Part shown: positions 7,782 through 17,271 of the stretch, in pieces | Layout of the letters: every line of letters begins with the position of its first letter | Numbering within the stretch: position 1 is the first letter of the stretch | DNA from: Promethearchaeota archaeon | GTDB taxonomy: Archaea > Asgardarchaeota > Lokiarchaeia > Sigyniarchaeales > SOKP01 | Length of the DNA stretch: 37,120 nucleotides | Assembly: GCA_019894715.1 (NCBI GenBank) | Contig: JAGXOA010000100.1 | Coordinates: 1 to 37,120, forward strand | Direction of reading: 5' to 3' | Made by a program: the position numbers and the translations under genes | Notes under the pieces: model-generated | Databases searched by the model: none | Seen by the model: only the letters and a program-made list of their open reading frames with translations | Told to the model about the DNA's origin: nothing

Positions 7782-10700
7782 ATGATGGATGAAATAACTG
7801 ATATAAATATAAAATCTTTCAATTATAAATGCCCTTTCTGTGGTAATACTTTAGAATCAAGATATTCAAAATGTTTTAATATATATTGTAGTGGAAAGGA
7901 ATTTAATGAAAATAATTTTATTATATATCGTTTAAATCCAAATTTAGGTATTGGAAAAATTATCAAACAAGTCAAAATACCTGTTTCTAAATCTCTTGAT
8001 GAAGATGATCTAACTTTTATTACAAAATATAAAGTAATATTTAATAATAATATTCAGAAAATCATCCATCCTATTGATTTGATTCATTATGTCTTCCAAA
8101 TAAACGAGAAAATACAATCTCAAAAAAATATAGGAATAATAAATGATTCTAATCTTTTTTTAAAAGATGGACAAATATCCTATGAAATAATACTTCCAGA
8201 TGGTAAAAAATCACAAATATACGAGTCTGAAATTGAATCACTTTTTCAACCAAATTTAAATCAAAAAATATTAAAAAAAGACATAGATCCTCCCAGAAAC
8301 TTCTTAATTAAATATTGGGCTAATTTATTTGATTCATATTACAAATCTCATCATATTAAATGTATAACCAATTCAAGACTTAATTTAATGCCCCATCAGA
8401 TAAATGTTGCACATAGGTTATCAAAAGAATATTTTCCAAGGATGATTTTAGCTGATGAGGTTGGATTAGGAAAAACTATTGAAGCGGGAATTTATATTAA
8501 AGAAATGATGGCTAGAACTCTGGTTGAGAGAATATTGATTATTGTTCCCGCAACCTTGGTAAAACAATGGAAATTTGAGATGAAAAATAAATTCAATATA
8601 GAATTTTCAATATATGATGGGAAAAAATTCAAACAATATAAGGTAAAAGGAAATAATAAAAATCCAAAATTATTAGAAAATCCATTTTATTATGATAACC
8701 TAATCTTATGCTCTCTTCAATTTGCAAGAAATCCAAAATATAGAGAATTATTATCACAAATAGCTTGGGATATAGTTATTTTTGATGAAGCTCATCATTT
8801 ACGACGTTATCTTACAAATATTTCAACAGAAAATTACCGTGAAACAAGAAATTATCTTCTTGCCAGAAAAATAAGCGATAATTGTGAAAGTTTATTATTA
8901 TTAACAGCAACACCTCTTCAACTTCACTCATTTGAACTCTATTCACTTATAGAACTAATACATCCTGGTGAATTTGAAAACTTTTCTGATTTTGAACATT
9001 TTAGAAAAAATATGCCCTTTATTAATCTTTTAGCTTCAAATATTAAAACAATCGATAAATTAAACAGCTTCGAATTGAAAAATACTATCAAATTATTAAA
9101 GAATTTCAAATATATAAATGAAAACCAATCTGATAATGCTGTAATCCATTATCTCCAAATTGAGGAAAATAAAAATAAATTAATTGAGAGAATAGAGAAA
9201 GATCATACATTATCTAAATTTTTAATAAGAAATCGTAAACAAAAAGTATTTCCAAAGGAACTTTTAAATGAGAGAATTGTAAATACAATTATGGTCCATC
9301 CTAAAAATGAAGAACTATCAATATATAATGAAATCCGAATATATCTAGCAAAAATTTATAATTCAGCATTAAACAGAAAAAACCCTGGAATTGGATTCAT
9401 TATTACTACTTTACAAAAATTATTAACAAGTTCAAAATATGCAATATTAAAAAGTTTAGAAAGAAGATTAGAGCAAATTACTAAATTAAAAAATCTAAAA
9501 ACTGAATTTAAAGAATTAGAAAAAGAAGACCCAGAATTCTTTCAATCAGAATTAGAGGAAGAATTCCTTGATACAGAATCGGAATTAGAATCAATCTCAT
9601 CAAATTTTTCCAAGATTAAAACTGATAAAAAATTAATAGATGTTCTAAATCAAGAGAATATTATCAAAGAATTTTATATAAAACTTAAAAAAATACCTTA
9701 TGATTCCAAATCGGAGAAATTTATCGAGATTATTGATCAAATATATAAGAAAAATCCAAAAGAAAAGATTTTAGTATTTACTCAATTTGTTGATACATTA
9801 CTTTATCTTAAAGACTTAATATATAAGTCAAATCAACAATTTACTATCAAAACATTCTATGGGGGATTGAATAAAGAAGCGAAAGATAATGCTGTAGAGG
9901 AATTCCGGAATAGCAAAAATTTATCAATTCTATTATCAACAGAAATAGGAGGAGAGGGTCGAAATTTCCAATTCTGTAGAGTTCTTATAAATTATGATTT
10001 GCCTTGGAATCCTATGAAATTAGAGCAAAGAATTGGAAGACTTGACAGAATTGGTCAAGAATCAAGAAAGATCTTTATATATAATCTATTTATGGAAGGG
10101 ACTATAGAAAATGATATTTTATTTGCCTTAAACAAAAGAATTAACATTTTTGAGGAATCAATAGGATATCTGGAACCTATAATTGGAAAAATTGAAAGAG
10201 ATTTCAAAGATTTGATTTTTTCTGAACCTGAACAAAAACAGAGGAAATTAAGAGAATTTAATTTTGATATAGAAAATCAACTAAAATCTTTAAAGGAAAC
10301 AAATGCACAATTCGATGATTTTATGATTGATAAAAAATCTTTCCAAATAAAAGATTTATTATCATTCATTTCCTCTTGCGAAGATATTCAACTAAGTCAT
10401 AATGAGTTGTTTTATTTTATTACTTATTTCTTTAATTTAGAAGATAATTATGGTTCTATTATTAATACTCCTCTATTTTATAAAAAAGAAGAGATTTCAA
10501 ATTATTCAAAAATAATCCTAGAGAAAGCTATTCTTAACTTTTTACATCAAAAACTTTTAAAAGAATATAACGGTACTTTTAATTTAGAAATAGCTAGAAA
10601 TAGAGAAGAAATAGACTTTTTTGCTTTAGGTCATCCTTTAATCAATTCAATAATTAATTTTTGTATCAATAAATCATTTTTGGGAGATTTTACAACACTA

Positions 10701-11399
10701 TATTTGGATAAAGAAAAAGTAATTCAGTATTACTCCTCAATAGACAAGATAAAGTTTCCTCTTTATCTATTTATATATAAAACAACATTTCAAGGATTTA
10801 TAATCGAAAGTCATATCTCAACCATTTTAATTGATAAGGATTTTAAAGAAATCAAAAATCTTTCTGATATTATTCTTGATATTAATAATTACAATTCACT
10901 ATTCAATTATAATGTAAATAATAATGAAGATCTTATATTAGACATAAAAAATTTAGAAATTATGGATCGTTTAGCTCAAGAATATATTCAGAAGAATTTA
11001 GATGATTGGAAAAAAGAAATTATTAGTCTAAATGAAAGTATATTTAATCTTGATATGGATAAGAGAAATAGACTTTTCCAAGGTAAATTAATTAGATTAG
11101 AAAAAAAGAAAAATAAAATTGAGTTGAAACTCCAAAAAAAAAATGAAAGTTTACCAAAAGAGAAACAACTAATAAGAATTACTCAATTAAGTAATGTTAA
11201 AGAGAAAGAAAATCGATTAAGAAAAATTAAAGAAATAAAAGAACAAATTCATTTCCTAAGAGAAGATGTTAGCAAAATAACAAATAAATTGGAGGATCTA
11301 AAATTTTTTTATGATGATCTTAGAAATGAAATGAAAAAAAGAAAAAAAAAAGATTTTTCAACTGAATTTTTATCTTTGGCTTGTATAAGAATTGATTAG
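7782..11399 (+). CDS. Swi2/Snf2-family (RapA/HepA-like) ATPase with N-terminal zinc motif
   Basis: This 1205-aa superfamily-2 helicase-like ATPase starts with a probable zinc knuckle (Cys17, Cys20, Cys31, Cys36). The Snf2 core follows: Walker A DEVGLGKT (225-232), DEAH box (335-338), motif III TATP (375-378), motif IV region LVFTQFVDTLLYL near 664-676, and GGEGRNFQFCRVLINYDLPW into QRIGRLDRIGQ (about 723-761). The EVGLGKTIEAG form and the long insertions resemble RapA/HepA and phage-defence-type Snf2 proteins (such as DrmD) more than eukaryotic remodelers. The C-terminus (about 1080-1185) is a highly charged coiled coil. It is a lone gene with non-coding DNA on both sides and no methyltransferase or phospholipase-D partner, so a DISARM-like system is not supported. 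A role in transcription recycling or DNA handling is inferred. Confidence 0.9.
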   Translation: MMDEITDINIKSFNYKCPFCGNTLESRYSKCFNIYCSGKEFNENNFIIYRLNPNLGIGKIIKQVKIPVSKSLDEDDLTFITKYKVIFNNNIQKIIHPIDLIHYVFQINEKIQSQKNIGIINDSNLFLKDGQISYEIILPDGKKSQIYESEIESLFQPNLNQKILKKDIDPPRNFLIKYWANLFDSYYKSHHIKCITNSRLNLMPHQINVAHRLSKEYFPRMILADEVGLGKTIEAGIYIKEMMARTLVERILIIVPATLVKQWKFEMKNKFNIEFSIYDGKKFKQYKVKGNNKNPKLLENPFYYDNLILCSLQFARNPKYRELLSQIAWDIVIFDEAHHLRRYLTNISTENYRETRNYLLARKISDNCESLLLLTATPLQLHSFELYSLIELIHPGEFENFSDFEHFRKNMPFINLLASNIKTIDKLNSFELKNTIKLLKNFKYINENQSDNAVIHYLQIEENKNKLIERIEKDHTLSKFLIRNRKQKVFPKELLNERIVNTIMVHPKNEELSIYNEIRIYLAKIYNSALNRKNPGIGFIITTLQKLLTSSKYAILKSLERRLEQITKLKNLKTEFKELEKEDPEFFQSELEEEFLDTESELESISSNFSKIKTDKKLIDVLNQENIIKEFYIKLKKIPYDSKSEKFIEIIDQIYKKNPKEKILVFTQFVDTLLYLKDLIYKSNQQFTIKTFYGGLNKEAKDNAVEEFRNSKNLSILLSTEIGGEGRNFQFCRVLINYDLPWNPMKLEQRIGRLDRIGQESRKIFIYNLFMEGTIENDILFALNKRINIFEESIGYLEPIIGKIERDFKDLIFSEPEQKQRKLREFNFDIENQLKSLKETNAQFDDFMIDKKSFQIKDLLSFISSCEDIQLSHNELFYFITYFFNLEDNYGSIINTPLFYKKEEISNYSKIILEKAILNFLHQKLLKEYNGTFNLEIARNREEIDFFALGHPLINSIINFCINKSFLGDFTTLYLDKEKVIQYYSSIDKIKFPLYLFIYKTTFQGFIIESHISTILIDKDFKEIKNLSDIILDINNYNSLFNYNVNNNEDLILDIKNLEIMDRLAQEYIQKNLDDWKKEIISLNESIFNLDMDKRNRLFQGKLIRLEKKKNKIELKLQKKNESLPKEKQLIRITQLSNVKEKENRLRKIKEIKEQIHFLREDVSKITNKLEDLKFFYDDLRNEMKKRKKKDFSTEFLSLACIRID

Positions 11400-11744
11400 A
11401 TATAGAAATCATATTTTTAATTTTATATCCAGTATAAAGATAATAGTGGATACAATTCCTAGAATCTTGAATTACCATCTCCTAAAAATGTTGGATTCGT
11501 AATTTATCGAAACAAGCTCAATGGATTACTTGAATCTTAGAGTTTCTCCAAACGCTTGACATTCCGTAGTCCCTACGGTAGTATGATAATGAATTATTGG
11601 TTTTTGAAATTTTTTTTTTACAAAATTCATCCCATAACTAAAAGAATAGATTTTCTTTTAATTATATGATAAAGATTTCCAATCCAAGGAATACTTTCTT
11701 TTGGAGGTTCACGACCACTGGAGACTAATTTAAGAATTATTGAA
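11400..11744. other. Non-coding spacer with a perfect GC hairpin
   Basis: No credible gene is seen on either strand. At 11564-11569/11573-11578 lies a perfect 6-bp stem (CCGTAG, loop TCC, CTACGG) preceded by GCTTGACATT. The order TTGACATTCC plus a GC hairpin resembles the end structure of IS200/IS605-type elements, and GGTTCACGACC at 11706-11716 adds a TTCAC. It could be an element remnant, a small structured RNA, or a terminator-like fold. No tnpA or tnpB coding sequence is present. Confidence 0.35.
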
Positions 11745-12302
11745 TTAACGTTGTCTATTCATCATTAAATAAGCTAATTGAAGAAAAGCATTTTCTACAT
11801 TATCGCCTGACTTTGCTGACGTTTCTATATAAATACTATTATATTGCTCTGCGAACATTCTTACTTCGTTTGAATCAACGCATTCTCCTATATCTTTAAT
11901 TAAATCTGCTTTATTTCCAATTAAAACAAATGGTGTTTTTATTCCTGCAGATTGTTGTAGTTCTAGAAGCCATGATTTCATCTCATGAAATGTTACTGCT
12001 CTTGTCAAGTCGAATACTAATAATGCTCCATGAGATCCTTCATAAAAACTCTGTCGTAAGAATTTAAATCTCTCTTGTCCACCTATGTCCCAAATTGTCA
12101 TCTTGGCTATTTTATTCTGATTGATTTTGAGAGTTTTACTCATAAAATCTACACCTATAGTGATTTTATAATTTTTTACAAAAGTATTCGTAATATATCT
12201 GTTAACTAGACTTGTCTTACCAACTGCTCCTGGACCTGTTAAGATAACTTTAAAGATATAGTCAATTCCGCTAGTATATATAATGCTCGCCTCTATAAGC
12301 AA
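11745..12302 (-). CDS. Ras-superfamily small GTPase (Asgard Rab/Arf-like)
   Basis: The 185-aa protein has a complete set of G motifs: P-loop GPGAVGKT (23-30), switch I threonine in TIGVDF (Thr48), G3 WDIGGQE (71-77, catalytic Gln76), G4 NKAD (130-133) and G5 TSAK (161-164). Switch I is Rab-like, whereas WDxGGQ in switch II is Arf-like. No C-terminal cysteine is present, so Rab-type prenylation is excluded, and there is no N-terminal Gly2 for myristoylation. The only upstream start in frame is TTG at 12302, leaving about 17 residues before the first core strand. Expansion of such GTPases is an Asgard hallmark; partners could include the roadblock/longin-like proteins further right. Confidence 0.93.
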   Translation of the reverse strand: MLIEASIIYTSGIDYIFKVILTGPGAVGKTSLVNRYITNTFVKNYKITIGVDFMSKTLKINQNKIAKMTIWDIGGQERFKFLRQSFYEGSHGALLVFDLTRAVTFHEMKSWLLELQQSAGIKTPFVLIGNKADLIKDIGECVDSNEVRMFAEQYNSIYIETSAKSGDNVENAFLQLAYLMMNRQR

Positions 12303-12425
12303 TAATTATATTTTATTATTATATCCGACAAAAAAAAACCTAACAATATAATACAATTATTTCTATCATTTAGAATTATTTAAATTTTGTTTTTATTTTT
12401 TTTAAAAGATAAATATAACTTATTT

Positions 12426-14447
12426 TTAACCAATATATTTAAAAAAAGTTGATAGCCTTATATCTTTCGAAGAACTTCCTATTAATATTATAAATTCTCC
12501 TTTTTCTGTAATCCAGGAATTAATATTCTCATCATAATAAGATAAATCCTCTTTTTTAATCGTAAATTCTACTCTTTCTTTTTGTTTTGGTTGTAAATAT
12601 ACCTTTTTAAATCCCTTTAATTCTTTTAGGGGACGATCAATACTTGATTCTATATCTTGAATATATAATTGAACAATCTCTGCTCCATATCTATTACCTG
12701 AATTTAAAATATCAACTGTTATTTTGATTTTTTCATCATTTTTCATTACTTCCTTATCAATTTTTAAATTATTATATTTAAAATCGGTATATGACAAACC
12801 AAAACCGAAAGGAAATAGTGGATCGATATTTTCAGTGTCAAAATATCTATAACCTATGTAAATTCCTTCTCTATACTCTACTTTATCTTTACCTGGATAG
12901 GTCTCTATGGATTTATGAGCTGGAGAATCTGTTAATTTTTTTGGGAATGTGATAGGTAATTTTCCAGAGGGATTTATATCTCCAAATATTATATCTGCAA
13001 TAGCTCTCCCACCCTCTAAACCAGGATACCATGCTTCAATAACAGCAGGGATATCATCAATCCACTTTTGAAAAGATATCGGACTACCATTTATTAAAAT
13101 GACAATTATATTTGGATTTTCTTTTTTTGTCTCATTAATTAACTTAATTTGTTTTGGAGGTAATTCAAATGAAATTCTATCCATATCTTCTGAATCCATT
13201 CCTTTATTATGATTAAGACCCATTATTAAAATTGAAACATCTGCTTCGATAGGTGAATTTGTAATTTCAATTTTTCCTTTACATTTTTCCTTAAATCCTT
13301 GTAATGGGGTAATTTCATAAGGAGGATGAACCTCTGATGAGCCACCTCCTAATGCTAACTCTTTATCTGCATTTGGACCTAATATAGCTAATTTTTTAAT
13401 TTTTTTAATATCTAGAGGTAGAAAATTATCCTCATTCTTTAACAATACAATTCCTTCTTCAGCTATTTTACGAGATAAATTTTGATGTTCTGATATATTC
13501 AATTTATTCTCTAATTTTCCTTTTCTGTTATCAAATATTCCTACAAGAAACATCACACGTAATAATCTTCTTAAATTTTCATTTAAAGTTTCAATTGTAA
13601 ATTTTCCTTCTTGATATGCTTTTTTTAGTGATTGAATTGTGAATTTAACCTCTATAGGCATTTCTAATGATAAACCCGCATTTATACAATCTTCTGAATT
13701 ATTAATATATTGAGTAGCATCCCAATCAGATATAACAAATCCATTGAATCCCCACTTATTCATCAATATATTCTTTATTAAAAACTTATTTTCACATCCA
13801 TATGTTCCATTAATTTTATTATAAGATCCCATTACAGACCAAGCATTACCTTCTTCTACACATGTTTTAAAGGCAGGAAAATAGATCTCCTCTAAGGCTC
13901 TTCTACTAACTATTGCATCATATGTGAATCTATTTTTTTCTTGATTATTACAGATAAAATGCTTGATGCAAGCAGCAATATCTTTACTTTGAACCCCCTT
14001 TACTACAGCTAAAGCTATCTTCTTATTTAAGTAAGGATCCTCTGTTTGATACTCAAATGTTCTTCCTCCAAGGGGAGTTCTATGAATATTTATACCAGGA
14101 GCTAGAATCATATGATAACCAATCGATTTAACCTCTTTAGCAATGGCTTTTCCAAATTTTAGAGACAGTTTTTCATTCCATGTTGCAGTTCTACAAATTG
14201 CTACTGGAAAATAAGTACCTCTAAATCCTCTTGAACTCAATGATCTTACTCCATGAGGCCCATCAGTCATCTTAAAAGAAGGAATATTTAACCTATCTAT
14301 GGGTGCTGTATACCATGTTTTAAAACCTGAACACATCTTAAATTTTTCTTCTAAAGTGAATTTTTCTATTAAGTCATTAATTCTGAATTCTATATCAATA
14401 TCTGTATTTAAATAGCTTGAAATCTGTTTTTTCTTTTTATTGTCCAT
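12426..14447 (-). CDS. Glycoside hydrolase family 3 beta-glucosidase-type enzyme
   Basis: The 673-aa protein has the GH3 N-terminal barrel, with TDGPHGVR (61-68), the KHF motif (162-164) and the nucleophile Asp241 in VISDWDAT. The alpha/beta sandwich domain follows, with a candidate acid/base Glu420 in MDSEDMDR and GGGSSEV near 367-373. The C-terminus from about 570 has a fibronectin-III-like domain (SGNRYGAEIVQLYIQD, then RPLKELKGFKKV). All parts of a three-domain beta-glucosidase/beta-xylosidase are present. There is no signal peptide, so it acts inside the cell, probably on imported oligosaccharides or glycosides. The substrate is not determined by the sequence. It runs in the same direction as the GTPase, 123 bases upstream, without a functional link. 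Confidence 0.92.
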   Translation of the reverse strand: MDNKKKKQISSYLNTDIDIEFRINDLIEKFTLEEKFKMCSGFKTWYTAPIDRLNIPSFKMTDGPHGVRSLSSRGFRGTYFPVAICRTATWNEKLSLKFGKAIAKEVKSIGYHMILAPGINIHRTPLGGRTFEYQTEDPYLNKKIALAVVKGVQSKDIAACIKHFICNNQEKNRFTYDAIVSRRALEEIYFPAFKTCVEEGNAWSVMGSYNKINGTYGCENKFLIKNILMNKWGFNGFVISDWDATQYINNSEDCINAGLSLEMPIEVKFTIQSLKKAYQEGKFTIETLNENLRRLLRVMFLVGIFDNRKGKLENKLNISEHQNLSRKIAEEGIVLLKNEDNFLPLDIKKIKKLAILGPNADKELALGGGSSEVHPPYEITPLQGFKEKCKGKIEITNSPIEADVSILIMGLNHNKGMDSEDMDRISFELPPKQIKLINETKKENPNIIVILINGSPISFQKWIDDIPAVIEAWYPGLEGGRAIADIIFGDINPSGKLPITFPKKLTDSPAHKSIETYPGKDKVEYREGIYIGYRYFDTENIDPLFPFGFGLSYTDFKYNNLKIDKEVMKNDEKIKITVDILNSGNRYGAEIVQLYIQDIESSIDRPLKELKGFKKVYLQPKQKERVEFTIKKEDLSYYDENINSWITEKGEFIILIGSSSKDIRLSTFFKYIG

Positions 14448-14588
14448 TATTTTTCATTTCCAAATCCTAGTATTAAATTGTTAATTTCCATATAAACCTG
14501 GTCAAGTTTCCATATTTGATAATCTTATGTGAATAGGAATATAAAAAAAACTAATATTAAATATGATAAATAGAATATAATTTTAATT

Positions 14589-17195
14589 ATGAATTTAAAA
14601 AAAAAAATCAAAACTAAAATTCAACCTGTTAATTTGATATTATTGGCTATTTCATTAATAATTTTTGGTGGTCTGGGAATTATCTTTATGACTCAAATGG
14701 AAAGCCAATCTGGTTGGTTTTGGAATGATTTAGAAAAAGAATATCCTATATTAATAACTACCATTGAAACAGATGATCTTAATGGAGATGGTAAAAAAGA
14801 TATTATAAGTTATGCTGATATTAAAGATATGGATTTACAAAAAGAGAATGAAGTAAATCATGGTATAACTCAGTTTGGGGGGATTTACGCTTTTAATGCG
14901 GAAAGTGGGACTAAAATATGGAACAATACATATGATAAACCCGTAAGAAATGTATATCCCATAATAGACATAAATAATGATGGTACATCTGATTTTTTTG
15001 TTAGTTTATCTACTGTAGATCCTGCTTGGGATGAATCTAATCCTGACAGAAAAGAAATTATCAATTATTTCGATCAATTTGAAAACTTTTTGATATATGG
15101 AAATAATGGTTCTGAATCAATAGTAGGTAATAATTGTACTAGTAATGGTATAATGGATTTAGTAAGTTTTGGTGTTCCCTATGGGCCAGTTGATAATCTA
15201 TTTTGCTTAGAGCTCTGGGACAGTAATACAACTGAAAACTCTTTTAAAGTAAATTTAACAAGTTATTCACTAAATGGAGTTCAAAATTATAATGAATTTA
15301 CTGGAATGTATTTTAACTACAATAATTTGTATGGAGATCGTAGTATATTTCCTGAGATTTTTCTTTATAATCATAATGGTGAAGATCAATTATTCTTTTT
15401 TTATAATAATCACTTTTCACTCTTAGATATAGATAATTTAAACTTCACTACTCCCATCTATAATAATTCTTTATTGTATGATATAGAATCATTTACATTG
15501 ATTAAAGATCTAAACTCCGATGGCAATTCTGAAATAGCAATTATAATGAAAAATGACACAAATATTGCAACCCTAAATATTTTTAATGGCTCCAATGGAT
15601 CTCTTCTAAATTCATTTAATATACCTACTCATTTTGAAATAGATGTTCTTAAAATTGCTGAACTTGGTAATGAAATCTCGATTGATAATACCTTTATTGC
15701 GATTGAAAATGCAAAAAACGAAGAAACTACAAATCAAGAATTAAACGAAATGAGTATATATAAACTCAATTTAACAGATTGTATTATAGAATGGGATTAC
15801 CAAAAAATTTCATCAGAAAAAAAGACTATATTTCATCTTATAAATGATGATCTTGATGGAGATCTTATTAATGATGTAGTTATAATAGAATCAATCTATC
15901 CATTTGGCTCTCTTAATAGAATTACTAGAATTTACATCAGAAATATAATGACAAATAATAATCTAGCTATTATTAATGCAAATATAGATATAAAAATCTT
16001 AAATACTATTAATGATTTTGATGGAGATAATAAAAAAGACCTATTGATCAAGGGTTGGCATTCATTTGTTGTATTATCCTCTCAAGATCCTCTAGATATA
16101 TGGCTTTCTCCAAATTATCCCTTAGGAATACCCTTTTTAATAATTCTTGTTGCAGCTCTTATAATAGGTATAATATTACTCATACAGAATATAAGAAAAA
16201 TGAGGTCGAGAAGAGAAGAAATAATAGAAAAAATGAAAAAAAGAAAATTGGCAATATTTGTAAATGTTTTGTCTATCTCCTTAATGACAATAACATTTTT
16301 CCTCTTTTTATTACAGCTTAATGTCTTTAATAGTACCCTTATAACAGGAGATGATATGACCAAGTTAACTATCGTATTTCTATTGGTTTCTATTATTTGG
16401 TATGGTATGTTACCATTAACAGCCGCTATATTTAATCAGTTTGCTCCTAGATTTGCATTTTTCTTCGTTAGACTTAGAAATATATTTTTCAAATTTTCTA
16501 AAAAATATGATAGCGAGATTTTAGTGTTGGATATGGAGGATAGACAGGAAATTGGGACTTTTATTAAACTTAAAAGAGTTCTTTTACCATTATTACTCTC
16601 CATTACTATAGGATTCTACTCTTATAATACATTAACACCAATTTTAGGATACACTTCAAGTTTCCAACAATTTGGTGGACCAGAATTCTTCGATTTTATT
16701 GTAGGTTACTTTGCTCTTTGTATGCTTCCTATGATCCTATCATTTGTTATATTCTCATTCTTAATCGCAGGTAATTATTTACTTGATGATGCTGGAGTAG
16801 TATATTTTCGTCAACCTAAAAAATATAGAGGTCCTGGTGATATTGAATCAATTAGTGTATGGTCTCAATCAATGATTAAGGGAATGGCTGGAATATCTGC
16901 CATATTTACTTTTATAACATTTTTCTCTCATGTAGATTTTAGTGGATTTTTCGATCTTAGTAACTTCTTTTTTCTTATATTTGGAACTTTGATGGTGGTT
17001 GTTATCTTTTGGGGGACACCTTTCTTTACTTCATTTTCATATATGTTATTAAGTCAAGAAATAATGGAGTTTTCAATAGATGATAATATTAAGAAGCTTT
17101 ACAAAAAAATGGAAGACCATGGTTTTGATACATCTCCAAAGAACTTAACAAATCTTTATCCTTCAGGATTTCAAAAAAAAATAAAGAATGAATAA
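14589..17195 (+). CDS. Membrane protein: calcium-type (FG-GAP/VCBS-like) ectodomain plus polytopic domain
   Basis: The 868-aa protein opens with a basic stretch and one membrane helix (about 14-36). An outward domain follows with DxNxDGxxD repeats: DLNGDGKKD near 63, DINNDGTSD near 128, DLNSDGNSE near 308, DLDGDLIND near 422 and DFDGDNKKD near 477, typical of FG-GAP/VCBS-like beta-propeller blades that bind Ca2+. The C-terminal half has about seven hydrophobic segments (roughly 511-534, 556-579, 594-616, 664-682, 705-730, 760-777, 795-816). It includes LLDDAG followed by VVYFR, which matches LEDSG plus AFR/AYR in the membrane proteins at 33169-34116 and 34233-35159. It may be a surface receptor or scaffold; function unknown. 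Confidence 0.75.
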   Translation: MNLKKKIKTKIQPVNLILLAISLIIFGGLGIIFMTQMESQSGWFWNDLEKEYPILITTIETDDLNGDGKKDIISYADIKDMDLQKENEVNHGITQFGGIYAFNAESGTKIWNNTYDKPVRNVYPIIDINNDGTSDFFVSLSTVDPAWDESNPDRKEIINYFDQFENFLIYGNNGSESIVGNNCTSNGIMDLVSFGVPYGPVDNLFCLELWDSNTTENSFKVNLTSYSLNGVQNYNEFTGMYFNYNNLYGDRSIFPEIFLYNHNGEDQLFFFYNNHFSLLDIDNLNFTTPIYNNSLLYDIESFTLIKDLNSDGNSEIAIIMKNDTNIATLNIFNGSNGSLLNSFNIPTHFEIDVLKIAELGNEISIDNTFIAIENAKNEETTNQELNEMSIYKLNLTDCIIEWDYQKISSEKKTIFHLINDDLDGDLINDVVIIESIYPFGSLNRITRIYIRNIMTNNNLAIINANIDIKILNTINDFDGDNKKDLLIKGWHSFVVLSSQDPLDIWLSPNYPLGIPFLIILVAALIIGIILLIQNIRKMRSRREEIIEKMKKRKLAIFVNVLSISLMTITFFLFLLQLNVFNSTLITGDDMTKLTIVFLLVSIIWYGMLPLTAAIFNQFAPRFAFFFVRLRNIFFKFSKKYDSEILVLDMEDRQEIGTFIKLKRVLLPLLLSITIGFYSYNTLTPILGYTSSFQQFGGPEFFDFIVGYFALCMLPMILSFVIFSFLIAGNYLLDDAGVVYFRQPKKYRGPGDIESISVWSQSMIKGMAGISAIFTFITFFSHVDFSGFFDLSNFFFLIFGTLMVVVIFWGTPFFTSFSYMLLSQEIMEFSIDDNIKKLYKKMEDHGFDTSPKNLTNLYPSGFQKKIKNE

Positions 17196-17204
17196 ATCTA
17201 ATAT

Positions 17205-17228
17205 ATTTTCTTTTTTTTTTATATTTTT
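17205..17228 (+). terminator. Poly-T transcription terminator
   Basis: A long T-rich tract (TTTTC followed by ten Ts, then more T-rich sequence) starts ten bases after the stop codon of the 868-aa gene and before the next start. This matches archaeal intrinsic termination at oligo-T without a hairpin. Confidence 0.4.
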
Positions 17229-17271
17229 CATTTATAAAAATTAATAAAAATTAGACAAATTTAAATTAATA

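Noticed and set aside
7782-11399. DISARM defence system
   Set aside because: Only an Snf2-type ATPase is present; no DNA methylase, phospholipase-D or DUF1998 gene is adjacent.
11400-11744. tRNA gene suggested by GGTTCACGACC
   Set aside because: The flanks do not pair into a T arm, and no acceptor, D or anticodon arm can be drawn around it.
16055-16363. Extra frames on both strands inside the 868-aa membrane protein gene
   Set aside because: Both overlap conserved membrane segments of the real gene and show no ribosome site or motif.
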